Made by a program: the position numbers and the translations under genes. A DNA stretch of 64,000 nucleotides from NCBI GenBank assembly GCA_938030095.1, contig CALHGK010000001.1, positions 1 to 64,000 on the forward strand. Direction: 5' to 3'. The notes under the pieces are model-generated. The model did not search any database and was not told the origin of the DNA. It saw only the letters and a program-made list of their open reading frames with translations. This stretch comes from an uncultured Candidatus Saccharibacteria bacterium (GTDB lineage Bacteria; Patescibacteriota; Saccharimonadia; Saccharimonadales; Saccharimonadaceae). Of the stretch, positions 1 through 7,385 are shown one piece after another. The stretch's first letter is position 1. Every line of letters starts with the position of its first letter.

Positions 1-130
1 TTTCCAGCGCCTCCTCGCCGCTGGTCGCCGTCACCACCGTAAAGCCGCGCTGGCGAAGGAATTGCTCAGTGCCAGTGCGGAGGGTTGGTTCGTCTTCAAC
101 GAGGAGAATATTCACTACTCGTCCGCTCAT
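1..130 (-). CDS. Response regulator receiver domain (5' part only)
   Basis: The minus strand from an ATG at 130 reads into the left window edge and gives the first 43 residues of a CheY-like receiver domain. Visible are the beta-1 strand and acidic pocket (NILLVEDEP, the E-D pair that binds Mg2+) and helix 1 followed by GFTVVTATSGEEALE. The phosphorylated Asp and any output domain lie outside the window. By family it is the phospho-acceptor of a two-component system; the output function cannot be told. It is divergent from the arg leader region, with about 220 bases of apparently empty sequence between them. Confidence 0.8.
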   Translation of the reverse strand, partial: MSGRVVNILLVEDEPTLRTGTEQFLRQRGFTVVTATSGEEALE

Positions 131-352
131 ACGTCTATGCTAGACTCTTCTTTGTTATATTGCTGCACAATTTTATCTCCATCATACCAATGCATACGAC
201 TATTGTCGCGCATCATAATTTTATATGAAAAGTGTTTGAATCTCAAAGCCTCACTGTTCTCTCGCACTCCTCGCCCGCACTTCGTCCGATGGAGTATGAG
301 CAAGGAGAAACTGGCACTAGAAGAAGAGCTTTTTACGATTTATCTAAAAGTA
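131..352. other. Intergenic region, no gene seen
   Basis: This stretch separates the response regulator from the arg promoter. The open frame crossing it on the plus strand begins inside the regulator gene and resembles no protein family. I see no tRNA, repeat or strong hairpin. Confidence 0.5.
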
Positions 353-382
353 TTGTGAAAAATATGCGCAGTGTGCTATGGT
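353..382 (+). promoter_or_regulatory. Promoter of the arg leader and argGH
   Basis: A -35-like TTGTGA (353-358) and an extended -10 TGC-TATGGT (374-382) are 18 bases apart. The start codon of the leader peptide follows six bases after the -10, so the transcript would begin at or next to that ATG (leaderless). Confidence 0.6.
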
Positions 383-388
383 GTTAGT

Positions 389-451
389 ATGACATATCGA
401 CACAACATCGTTTTCGTTGCTCGTCGTCGCCGCTCTGACTCAGAGGGCTAA
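389..451 (+). CDS. Arginine-rich leader peptide upstream of argG
   Basis: A 20-codon frame reads MTYRHNIVFVARRRRSDSEG and stops at TAA. Five of 20 residues are Arg, four of them consecutive (CGT CGT CGC CGC, 422-433). It begins six bases after an extended -10 box, so it is probably translated from a leaderless message, as many genes in this window appear to be. Position, length and the run of regulatory codons match the leader peptides of amino-acid attenuators (trp, his, leu types), whose product is the act of translation rather than the peptide. The stop codon overlaps the segment proposed to pair as antiterminator (443-449). It is too short to be judged by coding statistics; the case rests on the Arg run and the RNA folds around it. 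Confidence 0.72.
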   Translation: MTYRHNIVFVARRRRSDSEG

Positions 452-506
452 TTAGTCGTATAGTATAAAACCAACGAAAGAGCCCTCATCCGAGCGGCTC
501 TTTTTA
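429..506 (+). promoter_or_regulatory. Arginine attenuator (protector, antiterminator, terminator)
   Basis: Four segments give mutually exclusive folds. Segment 1 (429-437) pairs with segment 2 (441-448): GCC and CTCTG against CAGAG and GGC, loop ACT, with one bulged G; it contains the last Arg codons. Segment 2 (GAGGGCT, 443-449) is an exact reverse complement of segment 3 (AGCCCTC, 481-487): the antiterminator. Segment 3 (477-487) pairs with segment 4 (492-503): AAAGAGCC with GGCTCTTT plus CTC with GAG, 4-base loop, then a T-run. A ribosome stalled on the Arg codons would cover segment 1 and free 2 to pair with 3, allowing read-through. A ribosome reaching the stop codon would cover 2 and let the terminator form. 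The pairings are read from the sequence; the mechanism is inferred from classical attenuators. Confidence 0.72.
477..506 (+). terminator. Intrinsic terminator inside the arg leader
   Basis: AAAGAGCC (477-484) and GGCTCTTT (496-503) form an 8-bp stem, extended by CTC/GAG with one bulged C around an ATCC loop. The stem runs into TTTTT (501-505). It stands before argG and after the leader-peptide stop, the place expected for an attenuator terminator. Confidence 0.85.
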
Positions 507-527
507 ATTATTATAGAAAGGAAGGAT

Positions 528-1790
528 ATGAATCACGACACACCTCACTACACCAAAGTTGCCAGCCACGAGGCGACAAATGGCGAGTTTGATACGTGCC
601 TCTTACTCTATTCGGGAGGCCTCGACACCTCCGTCATGCTTAAGTGGCTCCAAGAAAAATATAACTGCAACGTCATTACCCTCACGGTTAATATTGGCCA
701 GACGGTTGACGATCTCGACGCCATCGCCGAAAAGGCTAAAATGCTCGGCGCTATAGAAACCATTACGGTTGATGCCCGCGACCGCTTCGCCGATGAGCTA
801 CTATCACTGGCCATCAAAGCCAATGCTGATTACCAAGGTGGCTATGCCCTCTGCACGCCACTGGGGCGCATCATTATTTCACAATTAGCCGTCGAATATG
901 CCGAAAAGTACAACTGCACAGTCATCGCACATGGTGCCACTGGTAAAGGCAACGACCAAGTTCGCTTCGAAACTTACATCACCACGCTCAACCCTCAACT
1001 CAAGATCCTGGCACCAGTGCGTGAGTGGAGTATGGGCCGAGAGGAAGAGCTCGCCTATGCCAAGAAACACAACATCCCCGTGCCACATACTCAGGAATCG
1101 CCCTACTCAACCGATGAAAACATGTGGGGCATCACTAGCGAAGGCGGCGAAATTGAATCACCCTCACTTAAGCCAAATTACCACGCCATTCTCAATTGGT
1201 GCTCAACCATCAAATACACACCAGACGAAGCCGAGGACATTACCATCGAATTCATCAAAGGCGTGCCAGTTGCCGTCGATAACCGTCACTTTTCACTCCA
1301 AGCACTCATCCAGCACTGCAACCAACTCGGCCGCAAACACGGCGTCGGCGTATCAACCCTCATCGAAGATCGACTAGTCGGACTAAAGGTACGCGGCGTC
1401 TACGAAAACCCTGGCGCTGCCATCTTGATTGCTGCTCATCAAAAGCTCGAGCAATTGGTGTCGACCCGTGTTGAAAATGAACTCAAAGCCGAAATGGACA
1501 AAAAATGGGCCTACCTCACCTACGCAGCGCAGTGGTACGAGCCAACCGTCCATCACATCAATGCCTACATCGACGACCAGAACCAAAAAGTCACTGGCAC
1601 GGTGACAGTCCGCCTGTACAAAGGCACCATCACCGTCGTCAGCGTGGACTCACCACATTCGTTGTTTGATATCAATCTTGCAACCTTTGATTCCAACGAC
1701 GCATTCAACCAGAATTCGTCCGCCGGATTCATTGAATTATATTCATTAAGTCAGCGAACAGCTGAAGGAGCATACTCATATGGCAAGTAA
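528..1790 (+). CDS. argG: Argininosuccinate synthase
   Basis: ArgG joins citrulline and aspartate with ATP to give argininosuccinate, the penultimate step of arginine synthesis, in the cytosol. The protein has 420 residues, near the usual length of about 400-445. The PP-loop SGGLDTS lies at residues 29-35, and family blocks such as GATGKGNDQVRFE and the NMWG segment are present. The ATG at 528 is preceded by AGGAAGG (518-524), so this gene is SD-led. Its last 11 bases overlap argH, and the two form an operon. Expression is probably set by the Arg attenuator directly upstream. No other arg genes are in the window, so the cell may depend on external or recycled citrulline. Confidence 0.97.
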   Translation: MNHDTPHYTKVASHEATNGEFDTCLLLYSGGLDTSVMLKWLQEKYNCNVITLTVNIGQTVDDLDAIAEKAKMLGAIETITVDARDRFADELLSLAIKANADYQGGYALCTPLGRIIISQLAVEYAEKYNCTVIAHGATGKGNDQVRFETYITTLNPQLKILAPVREWSMGREEELAYAKKHNIPVPHTQESPYSTDENMWGITSEGGEIESPSLKPNYHAILNWCSTIKYTPDEAEDITIEFIKGVPVAVDNRHFSLQALIQHCNQLGRKHGVGVSTLIEDRLVGLKVRGVYENPGAAILIAAHQKLEQLVSTRVENELKAEMDKKWAYLTYAAQWYEPTVHHINAYIDDQNQKVTGTVTVRLYKGTITVVSVDSPHSLFDINLATFDSNDAFNQNSSAGFIELYSLSQRTAEGAYSYGK

Positions 1791-2982
1791 ACTATGGCAA
1801 TCAACCGCAACTGGCTCACTCCACCCATTGGTCGAGGCATACACTGTTGGTGACGATCAAACATTAGACCAGTATTTACTCGGTCACGACATCACTGCCA
1901 CCAAAGCACACGCCCACATGCTGGAAAAAATTGGCGTGTTGACTAGCGATGAATATCAACAATTAGCGGCCGCCTTAGACGAGCTACTTGACGAGTGGAA
2001 AACCGGTGCCTTCACCCTTACCAGCGAACACGAAGACGGCCACACCGCCATTGAGCTGTATCTAACAGAAAAACTCGGACCGATTGGCAAAAAGGTTCAC
2101 ACTGGCCGAAGCCGCAACGACCAAGCTTTGGTGATGATGCGACTGTTCATCAAAACGGAACTTGAAGCAGTTGCCGAAAAGCTGGAAGCAGTCGCTCAGG
2201 CCTATGCTGGCAAAATTGCCGCCATCGGTCAAACTGAAATGCCTGGCTATACTCATACCCAAAAAGCTATGCCGACTACCGTCGGTATGTGGCTTGGTTC
2301 CTACCATGATGCGTTTCATGACCTCCAGCAATTAGTCGCACACAGCATCGCTGCCATCGACCAAAACCCGCTGGGCAGTGCTGCCGGTTTTGGCGTTACC
2401 TTACCACTTGACCGCCAGATGACAACGAGCGAACTAGGCTTCGCCAAAGTGCAGGAAAACCCCATGTACTGTGGCCTGTCGCGCGGCGTTTTTGAACTGA
2501 TTGCCGTGCAGGCGCTGAACCCAATCATGGTCTTTGCTGGCAAATTTGCCGAAGACATGTTGCTGGTTACCTCTCAGGAGTTTAACTATTTCAAGCTGCC
2601 TGTCACCATGACCACTGGATCGTCCATCATGCCGCACAAGCGCAATTACGACGTCTTTGAGATCATGCGCGCCACCGCCCACGCTTATCCAAACTACGCT
2701 TTGCAACTCCAAGCTATTTCGACAGGTGCCGGCAGTGGCTATCACCGCGACTTGCAGTTGACCAAAAAGATCACCATGGATGCCTTCACGTCGGCACTCG
2801 ACACTCTGGAAGTTCTGACACTCTGTGTCAGTGAACTGGAGGCTAACACTGACCGATTGGCTGAGGCGATGACCGATGAGCTCTATACTGTTGCCAAAAT
2901 CAATGAATTAGTCGAAAAAGGCGTGCCATTCCGTGACGCCTACCAGCAAGTTAAGCAATCGTTTTTGGCGAATAATCACTAA
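1780..2982 (+). CDS. argH: Argininosuccinate lyase
   Basis: ArgH splits argininosuccinate into arginine and fumarate, completing the pathway begun by ArgG. Fumarase/aspartase-superfamily signatures are present: HTGRSRND (107-114), GYTHTQ (156-161) and the catalytic flexible loop SSIMPHKRNYD (281-291). Many homologues have MPQKKNPD there; the MPHKRNYD form differs but keeps the catalytic Ser pair and the Lys. At 400 residues it is shorter than the usual 450-470, mainly at the C-terminus. The start lies inside argG, with AAGGAG in the argG 3' end (near 1766), which suggests coupled translation. A hairpin follows the stop. Confidence 0.96.
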   Translation: MASKLWQSTATGSLHPLVEAYTVGDDQTLDQYLLGHDITATKAHAHMLEKIGVLTSDEYQQLAAALDELLDEWKTGAFTLTSEHEDGHTAIELYLTEKLGPIGKKVHTGRSRNDQALVMMRLFIKTELEAVAEKLEAVAQAYAGKIAAIGQTEMPGYTHTQKAMPTTVGMWLGSYHDAFHDLQQLVAHSIAAIDQNPLGSAAGFGVTLPLDRQMTTSELGFAKVQENPMYCGLSRGVFELIAVQALNPIMVFAGKFAEDMLLVTSQEFNYFKLPVTMTTGSSIMPHKRNYDVFEIMRATAHAYPNYALQLQAISTGAGSGYHRDLQLTKKITMDAFTSALDTLEVLTLCVSELEANTDRLAEAMTDELYTVAKINELVEKGVPFRDAYQQVKQSFLANNH

Positions 2983-2986
2983 TGTT

Positions 2987-3034
2987 GAGAGAGGCGAGCA
3001 GAGCTTATATATTAACTCTGCGCAAACCTCTCTC
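2987..3034 (+). terminator. Hairpin after argGH
   Basis: GAGAGAGG (2987-2994) pairs with CCTCTCTC (3027-3034), with an inner GCAGAG/CTCTGC stem. The tail is pyrimidine-rich but not a clean T-run. It sits between the convergent argH and def genes and probably ends argGH transcription. Confidence 0.6.
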
Positions 3035-3072
3035 TTCTACTACTCTATTAGGGAAGGTAGCGGCGCATCAGC

Positions 3073-3621
3073 TTACCGCCGCACGACACGCTTACGATAC
3101 TCTGCGGCCGTCATGTAGGTCGTCGTATCTGTCACTCTGTCAAAGAAAAGTATGCCTTCACAGTGGTCAGCCTCGTGTTGAAAGACATGAGCAACAAAGC
3201 CATCCAGCACTGCAGCATGATGCTCACCCCACTCATCATCCCACTGAGCGTTGACCTGCTGGTAGCGCTGCACCTGTGCAAAGAGCCGCCCCTCATCGCC
3301 GCTGGCGCAGCCCTCCCACATGCCTGTTGTCTGGCCAATGCCGGTATATGATGGATTGATAATAACTTGCTCAAATGGCTCGCGGTCTGGGCGGTTGGGC
3401 GTTGGCTTAATGGCGATCACGCTCAGCGCCACGGCGTGCCCCACTTGCGGCGCAGCGAGGCCAACACCATAGTCTCTCTCCGTCACGGTATGCTTAATAT
3501 TTGCAATAAGCTGCTGCACCGCTGGCGTGGTGATCTCTTCGCGGCTCACGTGCCTCGCTTTCTCACGCAGCACCGGATCGCCCGCTTGACAAATTGGTAG
3601 GAGTGTTTTTTCTTGACGCAT
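3073..3621 (-). CDS. def: Peptide deformylase
   Basis: This metalloenzyme removes the formyl group from the N-terminal methionine of new proteins. All three family motifs are visible in 182 residues: GVGLAAPQVG (52-61), EGCAS (103-107, with the metal-binding Cys; usually EGCLS) and QHEADH (148-153, the two metal His and the catalytic Glu). The Leu-to-Ala change in motif 2 is unusual but not at a ligand. A TATACT box lies at 3639-3634, 12 bases before the ATG, and there is no clear SD. The gene is convergent with argH. Confidence 0.95.
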   Translation of the reverse strand: MRQEKTLLPICQAGDPVLREKARHVSREEITTPAVQQLIANIKHTVTERDYGVGLAAPQVGHAVALSVIAIKPTPNRPDREPFEQVIINPSYTGIGQTTGMWEGCASGDEGRLFAQVQRYQQVNAQWDDEWGEHHAAVLDGFVAHVFQHEADHCEGILFFDRVTDTTTYMTAAEYRKRVVRR

Positions 3622-3684
3622 TATCTAGTGCATAGTATACACGAAAGTAGCTATCAAAAGCTATTTCATCTTTTTTCCGTTTTG

Positions 3685-3690
3685 TAATAT
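3685..3690 (+). promoter_or_regulatory. -10 box of the Nudix gene
   Basis: TG-n-TAATAT style extended -10 lies 11 bases before the ATG at 3702. The short distance and the lack of an SD suggest a leaderless or nearly leaderless transcript. Confidence 0.45.
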
Positions 3691-3701
3691 AGTTTTTGTC
3701 T

Positions 3702-4196
3702 ATGGCATACGATATATCATCTTCCTTTGAGTATAACGGCAAAACTATTTTTGTTTCTTGGTGTACTATACGTCAAAAATCTGCTATACCCGATCTCCCC
3801 TGGCAACAAGTCTATACGATCGGTGATTTAGCTGGTTCCGTTCCCCTCGTCTATAACGCGGTCAAGAAGAGCTATAATCTCCCTGGCGGCAAAACTGAAT
3901 CTGGAGAGACAATTGAGCAAACCATCACACGAGAGATGGTAGAAGAGTGCAACATGCGCGTTATTGAATGGCAACCACTCGGATACCAGTGCTGTCTTGA
4001 GCCAAACGGCACGCGCGTATACCAGTTTCGTGTCTATACAAAGCTCGAGAAAATTGGCGAGTTTACTCACGACCCTGGCGGTGATATCATTGCTCATACC
4101 CTTGTTGATATCAATGACGTAAACCGCATCATTAGCCAAGGAGATATTGGAGCATGTATGATTCAACAAGCGAAACGGTATTTTTCTAATACCTAA
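3702..4196 (+). CDS. Nudix hydrolase
   Basis: This is a Nudix-fold pyrophosphohydrolase (164 residues). The box begins LPGGKTESGE and continues to REMVEEC, matching GX5EX7REUXEE; the last Gly of the consensus is Asn here. Such enzymes hydrolyse nucleoside diphosphates linked to another group; the substrate cannot be told. The ATG at 3702 is preferred over an in-frame TTG six bases earlier because the -10 box at 3685-3690 would place the transcript start near it. It is transcribed alone and convergently with the alpha/beta hydrolase gene. Confidence 0.85.
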   Translation: MAYDISSSFEYNGKTIFVSWCTIRQKSAIPDLPWQQVYTIGDLAGSVPLVYNAVKKSYNLPGGKTESGETIEQTITREMVEECNMRVIEWQPLGYQCCLEPNGTRVYQFRVYTKLEKIGEFTHDPGGDIIAHTLVDINDVNRIISQGDIGACMIQQAKRYFSNT

Positions 4197-4210
4197 TCAC
4201 ATTTAGATAT

Positions 4211-5275
4211 TTATGCCTTCTGCTCGTTGTCTTTAGTCCACGAGTCAAGCTGTTTGAGAAGAATTGCATCACTCTGTGTTTTTGCTGTTTCGTTCGCGTT
4301 ATATTCTCCTCCAACTCGCATACCACGGATAACAGGTGGACCGAAGAATACATGGCCAGCATTTGGATACACCTCAAGGCGGCTCGAACGCGGATAATGC
4401 TGCTTGATGGTTTGCGCCATCGTCGCCGATGGCCATACACTATCTTTGCCGCCAGCAAACATAAGCAAGTTAGCTCTAACATTATTCGTTGGAATAGCAG
4501 CCTCTGATTTATTAGTGGCTCGCTGGATAATGCTCTCATACATAGCCGCAAATTCTCTTGGCCGCCCAATAATCATATCAGCGAAGAACCCTGCCGTCGC
4601 CGAACCTGATGCATCACTTAATTTCAAGAAGGGCAAGTCCTTACCTTTATATGTCCATGATGACTGTACGTTTGAATAATTCATCGACAGGCCCTGCCAC
4701 ACATACGCTGAGGGCGAGTACAGCACTAAGTTATCAATATCATTTGGATAATACGAAGCGAGCAGTAGGCCAAGCTCAGCACCCTTCGACGTGCCAATTA
4801 CTGTTAGAGGCTTTGGCTGCTGAGTATTCTCCGAGACATATGCCTTGATATGCTCGAATTGCTCCAGCGGCACACGCATTAATTCTTTTTGGAGATTCCC
4901 TTTACCGAAGAAATACATTGCAAATACTTCGTAACCATTCAAAGACAATAGAGCTGCCGTATTTGGGCTTACTGATCCTTCGCTACCACCAAATAGTATT
5001 ATTGATCCCTTGTGTTTTATCTGTTGAGGCTTAAAGTGATAGCCATTGATATGCTGGTTGTTGATTGGCGATATCGTTACGCCCGACAAAGAACTCTTTG
5101 CAATATCATCACGGTTTAACCCCTTGAGATAGCTATGTTGATCATAAGTACGCTGCTTCACCTTAGATAAACGCTCGCCTTCAGCACTATTTACCCAATA
5201 CAAAATACTTATAATGACTACTATCGATACAATCACTATAACTATGCCAAGTAGAACCTTTTTTACTCTTTTCAT
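4211..5275 (-). CDS. Membrane-anchored alpha/beta hydrolase, BAAT-C-like
   Basis: The 354-residue protein starts with a signal-anchor helix (about residues 7-27), followed by an alpha/beta-hydrolase domain. The nucleophile elbow is GTSKGAEL, typical of the C-terminal domain of acyl-CoA thioesterase/BAAT proteins. FAGGKDSVWP carries the probable acid Asp, and the catalytic His is likely in AGHVFFGPP. By family it hydrolyses acyl thioesters or esters; the single helix at the N-terminus suggests the enzyme faces outside. It stands alone, with AAGGA upstream of the ATG. The exact substrate is unknown. Confidence 0.8.
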   Translation of the reverse strand: MKRVKKVLLGIVIVIVSIVVIISILYWVNSAEGERLSKVKQRTYDQHSYLKGLNRDDIAKSSLSGVTISPINNQHINGYHFKPQQIKHKGSIILFGGSEGSVSPNTAALLSLNGYEVFAMYFFGKGNLQKELMRVPLEQFEHIKAYVSENTQQPKPLTVIGTSKGAELGLLLASYYPNDIDNLVLYSPSAYVWQGLSMNYSNVQSSWTYKGKDLPFLKLSDASGSATAGFFADMIIGRPREFAAMYESIIQRATNKSEAAIPTNNVRANLLMFAGGKDSVWPSATMAQTIKQHYPRSSRLEVYPNAGHVFFGPPVIRGMRVGGEYNANETAKTQSDAILLKQLDSWTKDNEQKA

Positions 5276-5442
5276 GACACTATTTCCTTGTTAGTTTTAC
5301 CTATTGCTTGTGCCCCTATAGTATACCAGATATGTTGTGATTATCTACTTTTTACCTTGCACTCCTACCTAGAGTTATTTGATCCAGCAATAGACAAACC
5401 AGCTTAATGGGCTTGCTGCTAGCGAAAGCAACAACACTCCAT

Positions 5443-5474
5443 AACAAAAGGACCAACACATCTGTGCTAGTCCT
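5443..5474 (-). terminator. Terminator of the fur-trx operon
   Basis: On the minus strand AGGAC and GTCCT close a hairpin with an inner CACA/TGTG stem, followed by TTTTGTT. It lies 27 bases after the thioredoxin stop. Confidence 0.7.
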
Positions 5475-5500
5475 GAGGAGGAAATCTGTTAGAGGGTAAA

Positions 5501-5830
5501 TTAGGCATCTGCTTGCTTGAGAGCGTCGATCAACACTTGCTTTGGCTTCATGCCGACCAGTTCTGCCACCACAGCACCGCTCTTGAAGATCTTCATGTTG
5601 GGGATACTCTGCACTTGGTGCTGCAGGGCAAGCGCTGCATTGTCTTGACTGGCCTCGGTGTCAACCTTGACGACGTCAAACTCTGTCTCTTCTGCAATCT
5701 GCTCGAGCAGCGGTGCCATTGCGCGGCACGGTGGACACCAAGGTGCCCAAAAGTCGACCAGCACTGGCCGCTCACTCTGAAGAGCATGCTCCTCAAATTC
5801 TTGCTTGGTAGTGGTATTGTATAGTGCCAT
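5501..5830 (-). CDS. trxA: Thioredoxin
   Basis: Thioredoxin reduces disulphides in cytosolic proteins. The 109-residue length and fold are canonical. The active site is WCPPC (31-35), with Pro rather than the common Gly between the cysteines, and the cis-Pro segment SIPNM is present. There is no signal peptide, so it is cytosolic. AAGGAG precedes the ATG. It follows the Fur-family gene by 11 bases in the same direction, so the two are probably one transcript and share redox or metal control. Confidence 0.95.
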   Translation of the reverse strand: MALYNTTTKQEFEEHALQSERPVLVDFWAPWCPPCRAMAPLLEQIAEETEFDVVKVDTEASQDNAALALQHQVQSIPNMKIFKSGAVVAELVGMKPKQVLIDALKQADA

Positions 5831-5841
5831 GATTCTTCTCC

Positions 5842-6261
5842 TTATGAATTATGGTTATCGTGATGACAGGGGTAGCATGTGCCAGTAATGATGAGCGGCC
5901 CATCGACAAGGCAGTCTGCTACCTGCTGCGCAAGCTCATGCCGCAGCGCTGGCGCGATGGTGATATCGTGCAGGCCGTCGCAGGAGCTGCAGACAAAGTG
6001 GTCGTGCGGCACAGGATTGCTATCGTAGCGCAGGCAGCCATTCTCCGTTGCTGGTGCCAGGCCAATCACCCCATCCGCTTGCAACCGCTGGGTGATGCGA
6101 TGCACGGTGGTCGCACTGACACGGGGGTAGTCGTGGCGTAGCGCGGCCGCAATCTCGGCGTTGGTAGCATGCTGCAGCTGGCGAAGAATCACGATCACCC
6201 GATCGGTGTATTTCGTCGTCCGGCGCTGTACTGCGTGCTCCATGCAGCTATTGTAATTCAT
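5842..6261 (-). CDS. Fur/PerR-family metalloregulator
   Basis: The 139-residue protein has an N-terminal winged helix (about 15-80) and a dimerisation domain with the family's HDHFVC segment. Two CxxC pairs (91-94 and 129-132) form the structural zinc site seen in PerR/Fur. The histidine-rich end (HHDNHNS) may add metal ligands. By family it binds DNA when loaded with Fe, Mn or Zn; which one cannot be decided here. An ATG at 6261 and a second at 6243 are both possible; no SD precedes either. A palindromic Fur-type box covers the first start, which suggests autoregulation. It is co-transcribed with trxA, so a peroxide or redox-response role is plausible. Confidence 0.88.
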   Translation of the reverse strand: MNYNSCMEHAVQRRTTKYTDRVIVILRQLQHATNAEIAAALRHDYPRVSATTVHRITQRLQADGVIGLAPATENGCLRYDSNPVPHDHFVCSSCDGLHDITIAPALRHELAQQVADCLVDGPLIITGTCYPCHHDNHNS

Positions 6262-6268
6262 TTACAAT
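6250..6268. promoter_or_regulatory. Fur-type operator overlapping the fur start
   Basis: A perfect 7-5-7 inverted repeat, ATTGTAA-TTCAT-TTACAAT, overlaps the first possible ATG and a TATTGT -10-like box (6270-6265, minus). The arms resemble PerR/Zur-type boxes. Binding would block the promoter. Confidence 0.65.
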
Positions 6269-6463
6269 AAAAAGACAATGCTTTTCCTCTATTATTTTCC
6301 AAACCCTATATGTTCAGTGCGAGCGCCTTTTACTTCTAGTGTTCGTTTTGAGAAGCCATCCGCTCAAAGAAATATCACCTCGTATACTACTAGCATAGGG
6401 CTTCAAAGCCTGAGGTATGAAACTTTTGCAATAGATACTACACCCGAGTCATATTGGTTATGC

Positions 6464-6469
6464 TATACT
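6464..6469 (+). promoter_or_regulatory. Extended -10 of the SDR gene
   Basis: TGC-TATACT lies six bases before the ATG at 6476. It sets the start codon and implies a leaderless message. Confidence 0.6.
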
Positions 6470-6475
6470 AATAGC

Positions 6476-7276
6476 ATGACAACATATCCAACTCCCCTGC
6501 GCGAATTACTGAAGCTGACAAACAAGACGGTGCTCATCACTGGTGCCGCGATGGGCATTGGCAGGGCGATTGCATGGCGCTACGCCGAGGCTGGTGCTAC
6601 CCTCCAGCTCGTTGATCGTGATGCCGACGCACTACAGCAAACCGCCGCCGAGCTGCGCGAGCAATTTGACGCTGCCGTCACGACGTACATCGTCGACCTC
6701 TCCGACCACAACGCTGTCACCGCGCTATGGCACGATATCACCCCAACGCCAGATATTCTCATCAACAACGCCGGTATTTTTGCACCAGTCAAGCTCGCCG
6801 ATATTGACCAGGCAACCTTCGACAAGACAATGCAGATCAACACTCGGGCCGTGCTCACCATGTGTCAAGAAATGATCGCTCGCCGCACAGCGCCAGGCAC
6901 TATCATCAATATCAGCTCCATCGAAGCACTCAAAGGCATGACCTACGACATGACGCTCTACGCCATGAGCAAAGCCAGCGTCCTTGCGCTGAGCCGTGGG
7001 CTCGTCAAAGACTTTGGGCGGAGTGGCTGGAGAGTCAATACTATTTTGCCAGGCGGTATCAGCACACCAGGTGCTCAGAAGATGGGGCTTGCGGCGCTCA
7101 AGAAGCTCGACTTCTCCATCATCAAGACTGGCCTCACCTATAACCTTCGCCTTCCCGCCAAGAATCTGGGCCAGCCCGATGACGTTGCCTGCACTGCGCT
7201 GTGGCTTGGTACGCCAATGAGCCAGTACGTCAATGGGGCGGAGATTGTGGTGGATGGCGGATTCCTCGCGGTGTAG
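6476..7276 (+). CDS. Short-chain dehydrogenase/reductase
   Basis: This is a classical SDR (266 residues) that oxidises or reduces an alcohol/carbonyl with NAD(P). It has the Rossmann motif TGAAMGIG (22-29), NNAG (97-100), a catalytic Ser in INISS (145-148), YAMSK (162-166) and the C-terminal NGAEIVVDGG. VDRDA after beta-2 has an acidic residue, which usually favours NAD(H). The open frame extends further upstream, but the -10 box at 6464-6469 and the match to family length put the start at 6476. Substrate unknown. It is a single gene ending at a two-way hairpin. Confidence 0.92.
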   Translation: MTTYPTPLRELLKLTNKTVLITGAAMGIGRAIAWRYAEAGATLQLVDRDADALQQTAAELREQFDAAVTTYIVDLSDHNAVTALWHDITPTPDILINNAGIFAPVKLADIDQATFDKTMQINTRAVLTMCQEMIARRTAPGTIINISSIEALKGMTYDMTLYAMSKASVLALSRGLVKDFGRSGWRVNTILPGGISTPGAQKMGLAALKKLDFSIIKTGLTYNLRLPAKNLGQPDDVACTALWLGTPMSQYVNGAEIVVDGGFLAV

Positions 7277-7305
7277 CGACTGCATAATTACGGCCTATAT
7301 AGCGG

Positions 7306-7337
7306 AAGAAACCAGCCTCACACGACTGGTTTCTTTT
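7306..7337. terminator. Bidirectional terminator between SDR and rplY
   Basis: AAGAAACCAG (7306-7315) pairs with CTGGTTTCTT (7326-7335), followed by T-rich sequence on the plus strand and preceded by A-rich bases that serve the minus strand. Confidence 0.8.
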
Positions 7338-7385
7338 ATGATTAATCGCTCTTGCAAGTGCTGCTTGAGGGTCTCTCGCTAGGAG

